24,365 nt of DNA from JAKASX01 sp035534495 (GTDB lineage: Bacteria > Acidobacteriota > Terriglobia > Acidiferrales > UBA7541). Below, one piece after another: positions 1 through 7,539 of the stretch. The stretch's first letter is position 1; every line of letters starts with the position of its first letter. Made by a program: the position numbers and the translations under genes. The DNA lies in the NCBI GenBank assembly GCA_035534495.1, contig DATLRW010000032.1:1-24365 (forward strand). The letters are read 5' to 3'. A model generated the notes under the pieces. That model did not search any database and was not told the origin of the DNA. It was given only the letters and a program-made list of their open reading frames with translations.

Positions 1-554
1 GCCCAGAACAGCTCCGGCTGTTGCTTCCGGCTGGCCGTAACGAAACTCCCGTCCGCCAGCACAACGTCGGCTTCGAGCAGATTGTCGATCGTCAGACCGT
101 ACTTCCGGGACAGGTAGCCGATTCCACCTCCCAGCGTCAGCCCTCCCACGCCCGTCGTCGAGATGAAGCCGCTCGGGGTGGCCATGCCGAAGGCGTGCGT
201 CGCGTGATCGACGTCTCCCCAGGTGCAGCCGCCGGTTACGCGCGCCGTGCCCGCCTCCGGGTCCACACGGCAATGCTTCATGCGCGAGAGGTCGATCACC
301 AGCCCGTCATCGCAAACACCCAGTCCCGCGGTGTGATGGCCCCCGCCGCGGATGCTGACCGGGAAATCCCGGTCGCCGGCGAAGCGGACGGCCGCGATCA
401 CGTCGGCCGCGTCGGCGCATCGCGCAATCAAGAGCGGATGCCGGTCGAACATGGCGTTGTAGACTTTTCGGGCAGACTCGTAGGCCAGGTCACCCGGCTC
501 CAGGATATCTCCCCGAAACCGTGTGCGGAGTTTTTTGACCGATTCGGCATTCAT
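1..554 (-). CDS. FAD-linked oxidase (berberine-bridge-like), N-terminal part; cut by window edge
   Basis: The visible 184 residues form the FAD-binding PCMH domain of the berberine-bridge/FAD_binding_4 oxidoreductases. The sequence shows RGGGHHTAG near residues 71-79, the PP-loop region whose His in many relatives carries covalently bound flavin. It is followed by GGCTWGDVD and GGLTLGGGIGYL, both typical FAD contacts. The substrate-binding C-terminal half and the stop codon lie beyond base 1, so the substrate cannot be guessed. Family members oxidise alcohols, sugars or secondary metabolites. The ATG at 554 is chosen because AGGAGG sits a few bases upstream. The gene is monocistronic from its 5' side and has a strong promoter of its own. 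Family assignment is firm; the reaction is unknown. Confidence 0.88.
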   Translation of the reverse strand, partial: MNAESVKKLRTRFRGDILEPGDLAYESARKVYNAMFDRHPLLIARCADAADVIAAVRFAGDRDFPVSIRGGGHHTAGLGVCDDGLVIDLSRMKHCRVDPEAGTARVTGGCTWGDVDHATHAFGMATPSGFISTTGVGGLTLGGGIGYLSRKYGLTIDNLLEADVVLADGSFVTASRKQQPELFW

Positions 555-685
555 CGCGCCCTCCTGGAAGTGGATCAGCAGTACGAATCAGGACGGGAAA
601 ACTCAATCGGGAAAGCGAATGAGAACGCCAGGATCTAAAAAAACGCAAAATCAGACGGAAAAAGAACCGGCTCGCTTATAACGGA

Positions 686-714
686 ATTGTAGGAAGGCTG
701 GGGAGGAGTGTCAA
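686..714 (-). promoter_or_regulatory. sigma70-type promoter for the FAD-linked oxidase
   Basis: On the minus strand TTGACA (714-709) and TACAAT (691-686) are separated by exactly 17 bases. That is a perfect -35 and a five-of-six -10. Transcription would start near base 679, leaving a leader of about 125 nt before the ATG at 554. This is the best promoter match in the window. No start site has been measured. Confidence 0.75.
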
Positions 715-794
715 TGCTAGGGCGCGGGGCCCGGGCACGAAGCTCGGCCGCGGGGTCCGCATTCCGGACGGGCGGGCGTGTCCGAGTGGCGGCT

Positions 795-822
795 GCCGCG
801 CGCCTTTCTATGGCCGCGCGGC
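795..822 (-). terminator. GC-rich hairpin after the cysM-CDGSH operon, no U-tract
   Basis: The arms (795-804 and 812-822) pair over 10 bp with one bulged base around a 7-nt loop. The hairpin lies about 35 bases past the CDGSH stop codon, where an operon end is expected. There is no T-run after it, so it may be a Rho-dependent end or an mRNA-stabilising hairpin. Confidence 0.35.
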
Positions 823-856
823 CCGGTTCATCCCCGGGTTCGCCTCCACCGAAAAA

Positions 857-1093
857 CTACTTTTGCGGGGTGGGCGGGGCCGGCAGGTCGCGCGCTTCCA
901 CAACGCTCTGAAAGCCCGCTTTCGTGTGGCTGCCGTCACAGAAGGGCTTGTTGTTCGAATGGCCGCAGCGGCATAGCGAAATCGAGGTCCGGCCGCCCAG
1001 GCCGAAAGGCTTGCCCTGGGAGTCGAGCAGTTCGAATTCCCCTTCAATGCGGTAGGAACCGTTCGGCCGAACCGTGATGCGAGTCGTTGCCAT
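857..1093 (-). CDS. CDGSH-type iron-sulfur protein
   Basis: This 78-residue protein has one complete CDGSH motif: CRCG at 41-44 and PFCDGSH at 50-56. It gives the C-x-C-x2-S-x3-P-x-C-D-G-S-H pattern that holds a labile 2Fe-2S cluster with three Cys and one His (C41, C43, C52, H56). Members of this mitoNEET-like family act in redox sensing or cluster transfer. The residues before the motif form the usual beta-rich part. No membrane anchor is visible, so it should be cytosolic. The start is the ATG at 1093 with GAGGGAG upstream. It lies only 33 bases after the moeZ-like stop on the same strand, so it probably belongs to the cysteine operon. Its exact role is unknown. Confidence 0.9.
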   Translation of the reverse strand: MATTRITVRPNGSYRIEGEFELLDSQGKPFGLGGRTSISLCRCGHSNNKPFCDGSHTKAGFQSVVEARDLPAPPTPQK

Positions 1094-1126
1094 GGATCAC
1101 TCCCTCTTTGGAATCGAACGCGCAGA

Positions 1127-2317
1127 TCAATATTTAGGAACGGACGAATCGACCTCGTCCGACCAGGCCAGAATGCCACCCTTCAGATTCCAGATGCGCC
1201 GGAAACCCGCCTGCCGCAAGAACTCCACGGCCCGGGCCGAGCGCGCTCCGCTCCGGCAGTGGACGACAACCGGTCCGGAAGACTCGATTTCCTGGACGCG
1301 CCGCGGCAAATCCCCCAGCGGGATCAGGTACCCGCCGAGATTGCAGATCTGATATTCATGCGGTTCGCGCACATCCAGAATGAAGATCTTCTCGCCTTGC
1401 TTCAAACGATCGTCCAGTTCGCGAACGGACATCTCGGGAACCTTCAGGTCGGGCGGCGGCGCTTCCTCGCCCCGCACGCCGCAAAATTCGTAATAGTCGA
1501 TCAGGCTGGTGATCGTCGCATTTTCGCCGCACAGAGGGCATTCCGGATTCTTGCGCAGCTTGAGTTCGCGGAAGCTCATCTCGAGCCCGTCGAACAGGAG
1601 CAGGCGCCCGACGAGCGATTTCCCGGCTCCCAGGATCAGCTTCAGAACCTCCATCGCCTGCATCGAGCCGACGATGCCCGGCAAAACGCCCAGCACCCCT
1701 CCCTCGGCGCATGACGGCACCAGACCCGGCGGAGGCGGTTCGGGATAGAGGCACCGGTAGCAGGGTCCGCCCGGCGCGCCGAAAACGCTGATCTGGCCCT
1801 CGAAGCGAAAGATCGATCCGTAGACGTTCGTCTTGCCGAGAAGCACCGAGGCGTCGTTGACCAGATAGCGGGTGGGGAAATTGTCGGTTCCGTCGACGAC
1901 GATGTCGTAGGGACGCAGGATCTCCAGGGCATTTTCGCTGGTCAACTGCGTCTCGTAGCCGTCGATCTGGATCATCGGGTTCAGCTCGGTGAGCCGGCGG
2001 CGGGCCGCTTCCATCTTCGGCTTGCCCACGTCGCTGGTGCCGAAGAGCACCTGCCGTTGCAGGTTGGTGAAATCGACCTTGTCGAAATCGACCAGACCCA
2101 GCCGGCCGACGCCCGCCGCCGCCAGATAGAGGGCGAGCGGGGCGCCCAGTCCGCCCGCGCCGACCAGCAGCACCTTGGCCTGCTTCAGCTTGAGCTGGCC
2201 CTCCATGCCCACCTCGGGCATGATCAGATGGCGGCTGTAGCGGAGGATTTCCTCCTTGGAAAGCGAAGCGGCTCCTGCGGCCGTCGCCGGATTGCTGGGG
2301 TCGGTCCGGGTCACCAT
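1127..2317 (-). CDS. moeZ: MoeZ/MoeB-type E1 adenylyltransferase-sulfurtransferase with rhodanese domain
   Basis: A 396-residue two-domain protein. Residues about 25-265 are a ThiF/MoeB/HesA E1 domain with the ATP-binding GAGGLG at 53-58 and zinc-binding CxxC pairs CYRC and CPLC. Residues about 298-390 are a rhodanese domain with the active-site loop HCRSGARS. In MoeZ the E1 domain adenylates the C-terminal Gly of a ubiquitin-like carrier and the rhodanese Cys passes on sulfur to make the thiocarboxylate. The carrier gene lies directly upstream and overlaps it by 7 nt, so the two are probably translationally coupled. The Shine-Dalgarno AAGGAG for this ATG lies inside the carrier's last codons. 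The same protein could also serve molybdopterin or thiamine sulfur transfer, but no such genes are nearby. Confidence 0.9.
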   Translation of the reverse strand: MVTRTDPSNPATAAGAASLSKEEILRYSRHLIMPEVGMEGQLKLKQAKVLLVGAGGLGAPLALYLAAAGVGRLGLVDFDKVDFTNLQRQVLFGTSDVGKPKMEAARRRLTELNPMIQIDGYETQLTSENALEILRPYDIVVDGTDNFPTRYLVNDASVLLGKTNVYGSIFRFEGQISVFGAPGGPCYRCLYPEPPPPGLVPSCAEGGVLGVLPGIVGSMQAMEVLKLILGAGKSLVGRLLLFDGLEMSFRELKLRKNPECPLCGENATITSLIDYYEFCGVRGEEAPPPDLKVPEMSVRELDDRLKQGEKIFILDVREPHEYQICNLGGYLIPLGDLPRRVQEIESSGPVVVHCRSGARSARAVEFLRQAGFRRIWNLKGGILAWSDEVDSSVPKY

Positions 2318-2613
2318 GAAAATGACTCCTTGCTGTTTTTCCCGCCGGCGATGGATGGGACGATCATGATCGTGTCTCCGTCGCGCAGCGGCGTCTGGTC
2401 CTTCTGCAGATTGCGAATATCTTCCTGATTCACGTACACGTTGACAAAGCTGCGCAGGCGGCCGCCATCGGCGTACAGATGCCGCCGCAGCTCCGCGTAG
2501 CGTGTCGAAAGCGCTTCCAGCGCCTCGCCCACCGTGCGTCCTTCGACGGCGACGCTCGATTGGCGTCCCGCGAAGGGACGCAGCGGCGTTGGAATCATCA
2601 CAGTCACTGCCAT
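2311..2613 (-). CDS. cysO: CysO-type ubiquitin-like sulfur carrier protein with C-terminal extension
   Basis: A 100-residue beta-grasp protein. The start MAVTVMIPTPLRP and the segment FVNVYVN...D...LRDGDTIMIVPSIAGG resemble mycobacterial CysO. The family ends in Gly-Gly, whose terminal carboxylate becomes the thiocarboxylate sulfur donor for cysteine synthesis. Here Gly90-Gly91 is followed by nine more residues, KNSKESFSW, so the carrier is a precursor unless trimmed. The ATG at 2613 has GGGAG 8 bases upstream. An in-frame upstream extension covers the end of mec and is not favoured. The extra codons contain the ribosome-binding site of moeZ, and the stop overlaps its start. Function is inferred from homology and operon context. 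Confidence 0.88.
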   Translation of the reverse strand: MAVTVMIPTPLRPFAGRQSSVAVEGRTVGEALEALSTRYAELRRHLYADGGRLRSFVNVYVNQEDIRNLQKDQTPLRDGDTIMIVPSIAGGKNSKESFSW

Positions 2614-2660
2614 GGAAAATCTCCCGTTTCGGCCTGCCGGCCGGTAATCGCGCCCGCGCC

Positions 2661-3098
2661 TCAGCCCAGCGGACCCGTTTGCGCCATAATCTCCTCGGCT
2701 TCGAATCGCGACCGGTCGTCCAAGAGACGCCAGGATGCCATCCGCCGGGGCTGAGACGCTTCCACGCTCAAAATCACGTAGCTGTACCACGGCCAGGCAT
2801 GCTCCCGATCGAATTCGCTCGGCCGCGCCGGTGCATCGGGATGAGAGTGATACCAGCCGAGCAGGTCGAGTCCCCGCTCCCGAGCCACCTTGTCCACCCG
2901 AATCACATCCTCGGGCCGGACCAGGAACCGGTTCCGGGGCGAGTCCTGCCGCTGGTTTTCAAGCGCCACCAGATCCCGCACCTCGCGCCCCTGGTCGTCC
3001 TCAGCCCCTAGCAAGGCGCCGCAGCATTCGTACGGATAGCTCTGCGTCGCGTGCGCCCGAATCCGTTCCGTCAGGTCTTCGCTGAGCCGGAGTATCAC
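2661..3098 (-). CDS. mec: JAMM/MPN+ metalloprotease, Mec type (CysO-cysteine hydrolase)
   Basis: A zinc protease of 145 residues with the full JAMM signature: Glu24, HSHP with His84 and His86, then Ser94 and Asp97 in H-x-H-x7-S-x2-D spacing. In Mycobacterium, Mec removes cysteine from the CysO-Cys adduct. Related JAMM proteins also trim extra residues from sulfur carriers. I choose the GTG at 3098, whose bases overlap the cysM stop as GTGA and whose product starts MILRL like known Mec proteins. A TTG at 3113 would add five residues. The sulfur carrier follows after 47 bases. Given the carrier's tail, this protein may do both jobs, trimming the precursor and releasing cysteine. Confidence 0.88.
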   Translation of the reverse strand: MILRLSEDLTERIRAHATQSYPYECCGALLGAEDDQGREVRDLVALENQRQDSPRNRFLVRPEDVIRVDKVARERGLDLLGWYHSHPDAPARPSEFDREHAWPWYSYVILSVEASQPRRMASWRLLDDRSRFEAEEIMAQTGPLG

Positions 3099-4102
3099 TT
3101 GCCCTCTTCCCAAAATCGCTCTTCCAGATACCGGTCGCCGGAATCGGGGAACACCGTGACGATTCGCGCCGGCTCTCCCTCGGGGATGCTCTGCGCCACT
3201 TGCAAGCAGGCCGCCAGGGCCGCGCCGGAGCTTACGCCGGCCAGAACCCCTTCCTCGCGCGCCAGGCGGCGCACCTGCTCATAGGCATCCTCGGTCTTAA
3301 TCCAGAGATTTTCATCGGCCACGCCGGCGTCGTAGATTCCCGGAACGATGGAGGTCGGCAGATGCTTCAGCCCTTCGAGGCCATGAAAGGAGGCATCGGG
3401 CTGAAAACTGACCAGGCGAATCGCCGGGTCCAGTTCCCGAAGCCGCCGCGCCGTCCCGACGAAGGTGCCCGTCGTTCCCAACCCCGCGACGAAATGCGTC
3501 AGCCGGCCGCGCGTCTGCTGCCAGATTTCCACCGCGGTCGAGCAATAATGCGCCCGCCAGTTGGCCGGGTTGTTGTATTGATCGGGATAAAAATACCGAT
3601 CGGGGTCGGCCGAGAAAATTTCGCGGGCGCGCCGGATGGCTCCGTCGGAGCCTTCGTCCGCCGGGGTCCAGACAATTTCCGCCCCGTAGGCGGCCAGAAT
3701 GCGCTTGCGCTCCTGCGACGCGCTGACGGGAACGCACAGTTTCACCGTGTATCCCTTGGCCGCTCCGATCATGGCATAGGCGATTCCCGTGTTTCCGCTC
3801 GTCGCGTCGAGAATGGTCTTCCCTTTTGCCAGGCGCCCGCTCCGCTCCGCATCCAGAATCATGGCGTAGGCCGCCCGGTCCTTCACCGAGCCGCCGGGAT
3901 TGAACCATTCGACCTTGGCCATAATCTCGACGTGAGGAAACTGGCGGCTGGCGCGCTCCAGACGCACGAGCGGCGTCCAGCCAATGCGCTCCAGCACGGA
4001 ACCGACCGATTCACCGTTCCGCACGGATGGGCCGAAGGCGAACGTTTCTTTTTGCGCGAGGCCCAATTTCGCTTCTTCCTCCCGACTACAATCTACGACC
4101 AT
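3095..4102 (-). CDS. cysM: Cysteine synthase, CysM/CysK family (PLP enzyme)
   Basis: A 335-residue fold-type II PLP enzyme. Lys74 in NPGGSVKDR is the Schiff-base lysine, TSGNTG at 101-106 is the substrate loop, and AGLGTTGT at 206-213 binds the PLP phosphate. The family joins sulfide or a sulfur carrier to an activated serine. Clustered with mec, cysO and moeZ, it should use the CysO thiocarboxylate. In M. tuberculosis CysM, Arg220 selects O-phosphoserine. The matching stretch here reads HGLEGLKH and no obvious Arg sits there, so the acceptor (O-phosphoserine or O-acetylserine) is open. The first roughly 30 residues are a poorly conserved extension. The ATG at 4102 has only a weak ribosome site, so the true start could be further in. 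Confidence 0.9.
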   Translation of the reverse strand: MVVDCSREEEAKLGLAQKETFAFGPSVRNGESVGSVLERIGWTPLVRLERASRQFPHVEIMAKVEWFNPGGSVKDRAAYAMILDAERSGRLAKGKTILDATSGNTGIAYAMIGAAKGYTVKLCVPVSASQERKRILAAYGAEIVWTPADEGSDGAIRRAREIFSADPDRYFYPDQYNNPANWRAHYCSTAVEIWQQTRGRLTHFVAGLGTTGTFVGTARRLRELDPAIRLVSFQPDASFHGLEGLKHLPTSIVPGIYDAGVADENLWIKTEDAYEQVRRLAREEGVLAGVSSGAALAACLQVAQSIPEGEPARIVTVFPDSGDRYLEERFWEEGK

Positions 4103-4275
4103 AACGGTCCGATAGCTAGATTACTCTGTAGATGCTCGCTCATGCCGTAGGGTTTCGGACTTCCTTCCCTCAACACCAGAAAGACTTTATCAAAAACACC
4201 CTGTTGCGGGAAGTGAATCGGCGCCGGAGGTGCATCCCCGGGAATCTGCCGACGGATGCCGCAAGCCGTCGCACG

Positions 4276-4758
4276 CTACTTCGTCCGGGCCACTTTCGAA
4301 AGCGCGGCCTGGACCTCGCCGGGGTCGATTTCGAGGCGAGCCAGCTCCCTGGCGCCGAGAAACAGGACAGGCACGTGGATGTTGTAGCGGTCCCGAAGCG
4401 CCCCGTCGCTATCGATATCGACCACCCGAACCTGCGCGCCGAATCTGGCCGCCAGCGGCTGGATCTCCCGCAAGGCATGTTCGCACAAATGGCAGCCGGC
4501 CCGGCTCAGCAGGGTCAAATCCAATGGTCCGGCAACGGCGAGCCGCCCCACTTCGGTTCTCTCGTATTTTCCCAAGTTTTCGCGCAGGCATTCGGCTTCG
4601 ACCAGGCGAGCCAGCGCGGCCCGGGCAGCGGCGCCATCTGCCGCGGCTTCGGTCAAATCAGCCGCGCCGAGCCGGGCCAGGCCCAAGCGGTCGAACGCTT
4701 CCAGTATGTGTCTGGACGCTTCCTCCACCGGTGCTTGCGCGGCTTTCCCCAATTCCAT
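4276..4758 (-). CDS. Glutaredoxin-like thioredoxin-fold protein with N-terminal helical domain
   Basis: This 160-residue protein has two parts. Residues about 78-155 are a compact glutaredoxin-like domain (DUF836 type) with a CHLC redox motif at Cys89-Cys92, the partner segment VVDIDSD and the cis-Pro region HVPVLF. The first roughly 75 residues are alanine-rich and helical, perhaps a small winged-helix-like part, and I do not recognise them. The C-x-x-C pair suggests thiol-disulfide exchange in the cytoplasm, as there is no signal peptide. It lies 173 bases upstream of cysM on the same strand, so it could be linked to sulfur metabolism. The gap is long enough for cysM to have its own promoter. 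Fold is fairly certain; substrate is unknown. Confidence 0.75.
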   Translation of the reverse strand: MELGKAAQAPVEEASRHILEAFDRLGLARLGAADLTEAAADGAAARAALARLVEAECLRENLGKYERTEVGRLAVAGPLDLTLLSRAGCHLCEHALREIQPLAARFGAQVRVVDIDSDGALRDRYNIHVPVLFLGARELARLEIDPGEVQAALSKVARTK

Positions 4759-4902
4759 TTTTGTTTTTCAAAAGTCGGGACTAGCTATATTGAATACCCG
4801 GCAGCGGTTTGCCGCAGCGTTCCCCTGGGCCAATGTCGCGCCGGGCTTGTGCTTCGGCGCTATTCATGATACCAAAAAGGCAACCGTGACGAGGGTGTGC
4901 CC

Positions 4903-5277
4903 ATGAGCTACGTATTGGCGATGATCGAGAATCTGTTTTTTCAGGCGCGCATTCAGACCGTGGCCAAGCATATTGGCGTCGAGGTAAAGGTTGTGCCGAA
5001 TGGAGAACGACTGGTGGCCGAAGCGGCGGCGAACCCGCCGGCGCTCGTGATCGTCGATCTGAACGCGCGATCGGGTCCGCTGGAGGCGATTGCCAAACTT
5101 CACGGCGGCGAGAACCCGCCACTGATTATTGGCTATCTGCCGCACACGCAAACCGACCTCGCCCAGCAAGCCGCTGCCGCCGGTTGCTCGCAGGTACTGT
5201 CACAGGGAAGATTCACCCAAGAGTTGCCGGTTGTCCTGGCGCGCGCTCGAGGCGAAGTCGAACACCAGAGTCCATGA
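4903..5277 (+). CDS. Stand-alone receiver-like protein (degenerate CheY fold)
   Basis: A 124-residue protein with the alternating strand/helix pattern of a response-regulator receiver domain and no output domain. The likely phospho-acceptor region ALVIVDLN keeps an Asp. The usual acidic pair after strand 1 is reduced to a single Glu, the Thr/Ser after strand 4 reads GYLPH, and the strand-5 Lys appears replaced (VLSQGRF). It may therefore be a weak or non-phosphorylated pseudo-receiver. The ATG at 4903 is preferred over an in-frame GTG at 4897 because GAGG lies 8 bases upstream of it. The next gene overlaps its stop by ATGA. No kinase is adjacent. Confidence 0.6.
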   Translation: MSYVLAMIENLFFQARIQTVAKHIGVEVKVVPNGERLVAEAAANPPALVIVDLNARSGPLEAIAKLHGGENPPLIIGYLPHTQTDLAQQAAAAGCSQVLSQGRFTQELPVVLARARGEVEHQSP

Positions 5278-6239
5278 ACCGGGCCCTCCACCGCGCTGCA
5301 CGACGCCTCTCTATCATCCCGGGCCATCCCGTATTCGTTTTCTCCATCCTGGCGCCGCTGATTCTTCTACTTCTGGCGCCGCCGGCTTCCCGGGCCGGGC
5401 AGCAACCCCCGCCCGGGCGGAATCGCTCCGCGCAGCAAACCCTTGTCGAAGCGCTCTCGGCCGCCTGCCGGCAGAACGCTCAGGGATTTTCCCGTTTCCT
5501 GCTCGCCGATAGCGGCCGCGCATTCGACAGCTTGCCCCAGGCCGAACAGAAACTTTTCCTCGAGCGCTTCAGCCTGACGTCCATGCCGGGTCATCCGCGC
5601 GCCTTGCTCGACACGCAAGGCCACATCGCGGTCCAGTGCCGGACCCCGGCCGAAACCGTCGATTTCGGCTTGGGTCCGGCGAAAATCGATCAGAACGTTG
5701 CGTTCCTGCCGGTGGCCGTCACCGGCGGCGAAACGGCCACTTTCGGGCTCGTCCGCCAGCCCGAAGGCTGGCGGCTGTTTTCGCTCGACCTGCTCGTCAT
5801 CAACGTTCCGGCGCTGGTCCGGCAATGGCAGAACGCGGAAATGCAGGCGAACGAAGCGGAGGCCGTAGCCGACCTATTCCATATCGCGCAGGCCATCCAG
5901 ACCTTCCACTCCTCATTCGGGGAATGGCCCAACACGCTCGAACAACTCGGCCCCGCGCCGCCCAATGGGGTTTCGCCCGAACACGCGCAGCTCCTGCCTG
6001 AAAAGATCGCTTCCGGCACGACCGACGGTTACCGCTTCCGCTTCCGCGTGGTAACGGACTCGCACGGCCAGGTCCGGGGATTCGAATTGGGAGCCGTGCC
6101 CGAGACGTACGGCAAAACCGGCCGTCGGTCCTTCTTCCTCGACGACCAGGGAAAACTCCACGCCGCCGATCGCCAGGGCGCCCCCGCGACCGCCTCCGAT
6201 CCCGTCATCGCCCCTCCGGCGCAACCCTCCTCTGAATGA
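5274..6239 (+). CDS. Exported protein with pseudopilin-G-like segment, function unknown
   Basis: A protein of 321 residues. A hydrophobic stretch at about 18-40 looks like a signal peptide or membrane anchor, ending near RAG. The middle is a beta-rich domain of about 150 residues that I cannot place. A C-terminal part carries AVADLFHIAQAIQTFHSS followed by GEWPNTLEQLG, which resembles the C-terminal half of type II secretion pseudopilin GspG, seen in many exported acidobacterial proteins. No N-terminal prepilin cleavage motif is visible, so it is not itself a pseudopilin. The tail is rich in Pro and Ala. The start ATG overlaps the previous stop as ATGA, implying coupled translation. Function unknown. 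Confidence 0.75.
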   Translation: MNRALHRAARRLSIIPGHPVFVFSILAPLILLLLAPPASRAGQQPPPGRNRSAQQTLVEALSAACRQNAQGFSRFLLADSGRAFDSLPQAEQKLFLERFSLTSMPGHPRALLDTQGHIAVQCRTPAETVDFGLGPAKIDQNVAFLPVAVTGGETATFGLVRQPEGWRLFSLDLLVINVPALVRQWQNAEMQANEAEAVADLFHIAQAIQTFHSSFGEWPNTLEQLGPAPPNGVSPEHAQLLPEKIASGTTDGYRFRFRVVTDSHGQVRGFELGAVPETYGKTGRRSFFLDDQGKLHAADRQGAPATASDPVIAPPAQPSSE

Positions 6240-6355
6240 GACCCGTAAGGTGCGGCCCTATTTCCGGCCCGGCGCGAAGCGTCGTCATGCGCGCGGGCGG
6301 CGCTGCGCGGTAGAATCAGTCGAAACGCATGAGCACGCGCTTTCAGGAAAATGGC

Positions 6356-7471
6356 ATGCTCGCTACCGGTTCCCGCCAAATGCGGTTCCGGCATTGGGCG
6401 CCGGCGCTTGTTTTTCTCCTGGGGATGGCAGCGCCTTGCCTGCGGGCCCAGATTCCGAGTCCGGTGGTTGGCTCGTCCTCTATTCCCATTCCGCAAGCGG
6501 CGCCAAGCCCCGGCCTGGCGGTGCCCTCGTTTGAATTCCGCAGCGGTTTTTGGGTGAACCTCCACCACTTCCTCTACCTCCAGGCTCGATTGCAAAGCGG
6601 TTTCATTACGGCCGGGGGCGCGCCGCCAAACGTTCCCGCCGAGGACCAGGCGAATCTCACCGATCTCTCCCCCGCCGAACGCCTGGCGTGGCAGAAAGCC
6701 GTCGATTACTACGCCGACAACTTTGCCGACCGCGATTTCCCCTACGACGGCTTTCTGGTCCGCATCGACGACCGCTTGAGCGATATGGCGGCCTGTCCCG
6801 ACCTGACAGGCCGCTCCTCGCCGTCTTGCGCCTCGGGCATCGATCCGGCCATTGCCGCCATCCTGGAAGAAGCGGCGCCTGTCTACCGCGCCCATTGGTG
6901 GGCCGCGCAGAACCAGGCCAATCAAGCGTGGATTTCCCAAGCCGCCGCGCTGGTCCGCCGATACGGCGACCGGCCCGCCGAGGGACTCTCGCGCGTCTTC
7001 GGCCAGCTATGGCCGGCTCGTCCGATTCCGGTCGACGTCGTCTCCTACGCGGGCAATTCCGGGTCCTATACCACGCTCGGTCCGCTTCACATCGTTCTCG
7101 CCAGCGGCAACGGGCTCAATCAGGGGTCGAGCGCGCTGGAAGTGGTTTTTCGAGAAGCGTCCCATGTCCTGGCCCAGCCGGTGGAGGCGGCGATCATCGA
7201 ACAATGCCGCCAGCAGACCAAGCCCGTGCCGCGCGATTTGTGGAACGCGGTAGCTTCCTACACCACCGCAAAAGTCTTCGAACAGGTCTTTGCCGGCCAG
7301 GGCTTGCCGGCGGGCGAGGGGTCGAAATCGTTTTCCGAGAACAACCGTGAATACGTCGCCGTGCGCGGCTGGGAACGCTACCAGCAACTGCTGCAGCTCT
7401 ATTGGCAGCCCTATCTGGACAACCGAACGGGCATGCAGTCCGCCGTCACGGATATCATCAATGCCCTCTGA
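6356..7471 (+). CDS. Exported hypothetical protein with degenerate HExxH-like motif
   Basis: A 371-residue secreted or periplasmic protein. Residues about 15-32 are hydrophobic and end in an AxA-type site (LRAQ), indicating a signal peptide. The middle region is helical and rich in Trp and Tyr. The segment VVFREASHVL at residues 263-272 looks like a zinc-protease HEASH helix in which the first His is Arg. I do not recognise a named family. I choose the ATG at 6356, with AGGA 7 bases upstream. An in-frame ATG at 6329 adds nine residues but has no clear ribosome site. A TAGAAT at 6311-6316 could be a -10 element, but no -35 is visible. Confidence 0.7.
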   Translation: MLATGSRQMRFRHWAPALVFLLGMAAPCLRAQIPSPVVGSSSIPIPQAAPSPGLAVPSFEFRSGFWVNLHHFLYLQARLQSGFITAGGAPPNVPAEDQANLTDLSPAERLAWQKAVDYYADNFADRDFPYDGFLVRIDDRLSDMAACPDLTGRSSPSCASGIDPAIAAILEEAAPVYRAHWWAAQNQANQAWISQAAALVRRYGDRPAEGLSRVFGQLWPARPIPVDVVSYAGNSGSYTTLGPLHIVLASGNGLNQGSSALEVVFREASHVLAQPVEAAIIEQCRQQTKPVPRDLWNAVASYTTAKVFEQVFAGQGLPAGEGSKSFSENNREYVAVRGWERYQQLLQLYWQPYLDNRTGMQSAVTDIINAL

Positions 7472-7539
7472 ATCGGGGCCTCTGAATGGGGGATCGTCCG
7501 CATGACGAAGCCGATGCCGGGGGCGGGAGGAGGGAGAAA

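Larger units (their letters stand above)
555..856. other. Intergenic region between the FAD oxidase and the CDGSH gene
   Basis: This 302-base gap has no convincing coding sequence. It holds the oxidase promoter and its T-rich leader (minus-strand runs such as GCGTTTTTTTAG near 640), and a GC-rich hairpin at 795-822 downstream of the CDGSH stop. I see no riboswitch fold I can name in the leader. Confidence 0.6.

Noticed and set aside
21..638. A 205-codon plus-strand frame at the left edge
   Set aside because: It is opposite the FAD oxidase, which has clear motifs, a ribosome site and a promoter.
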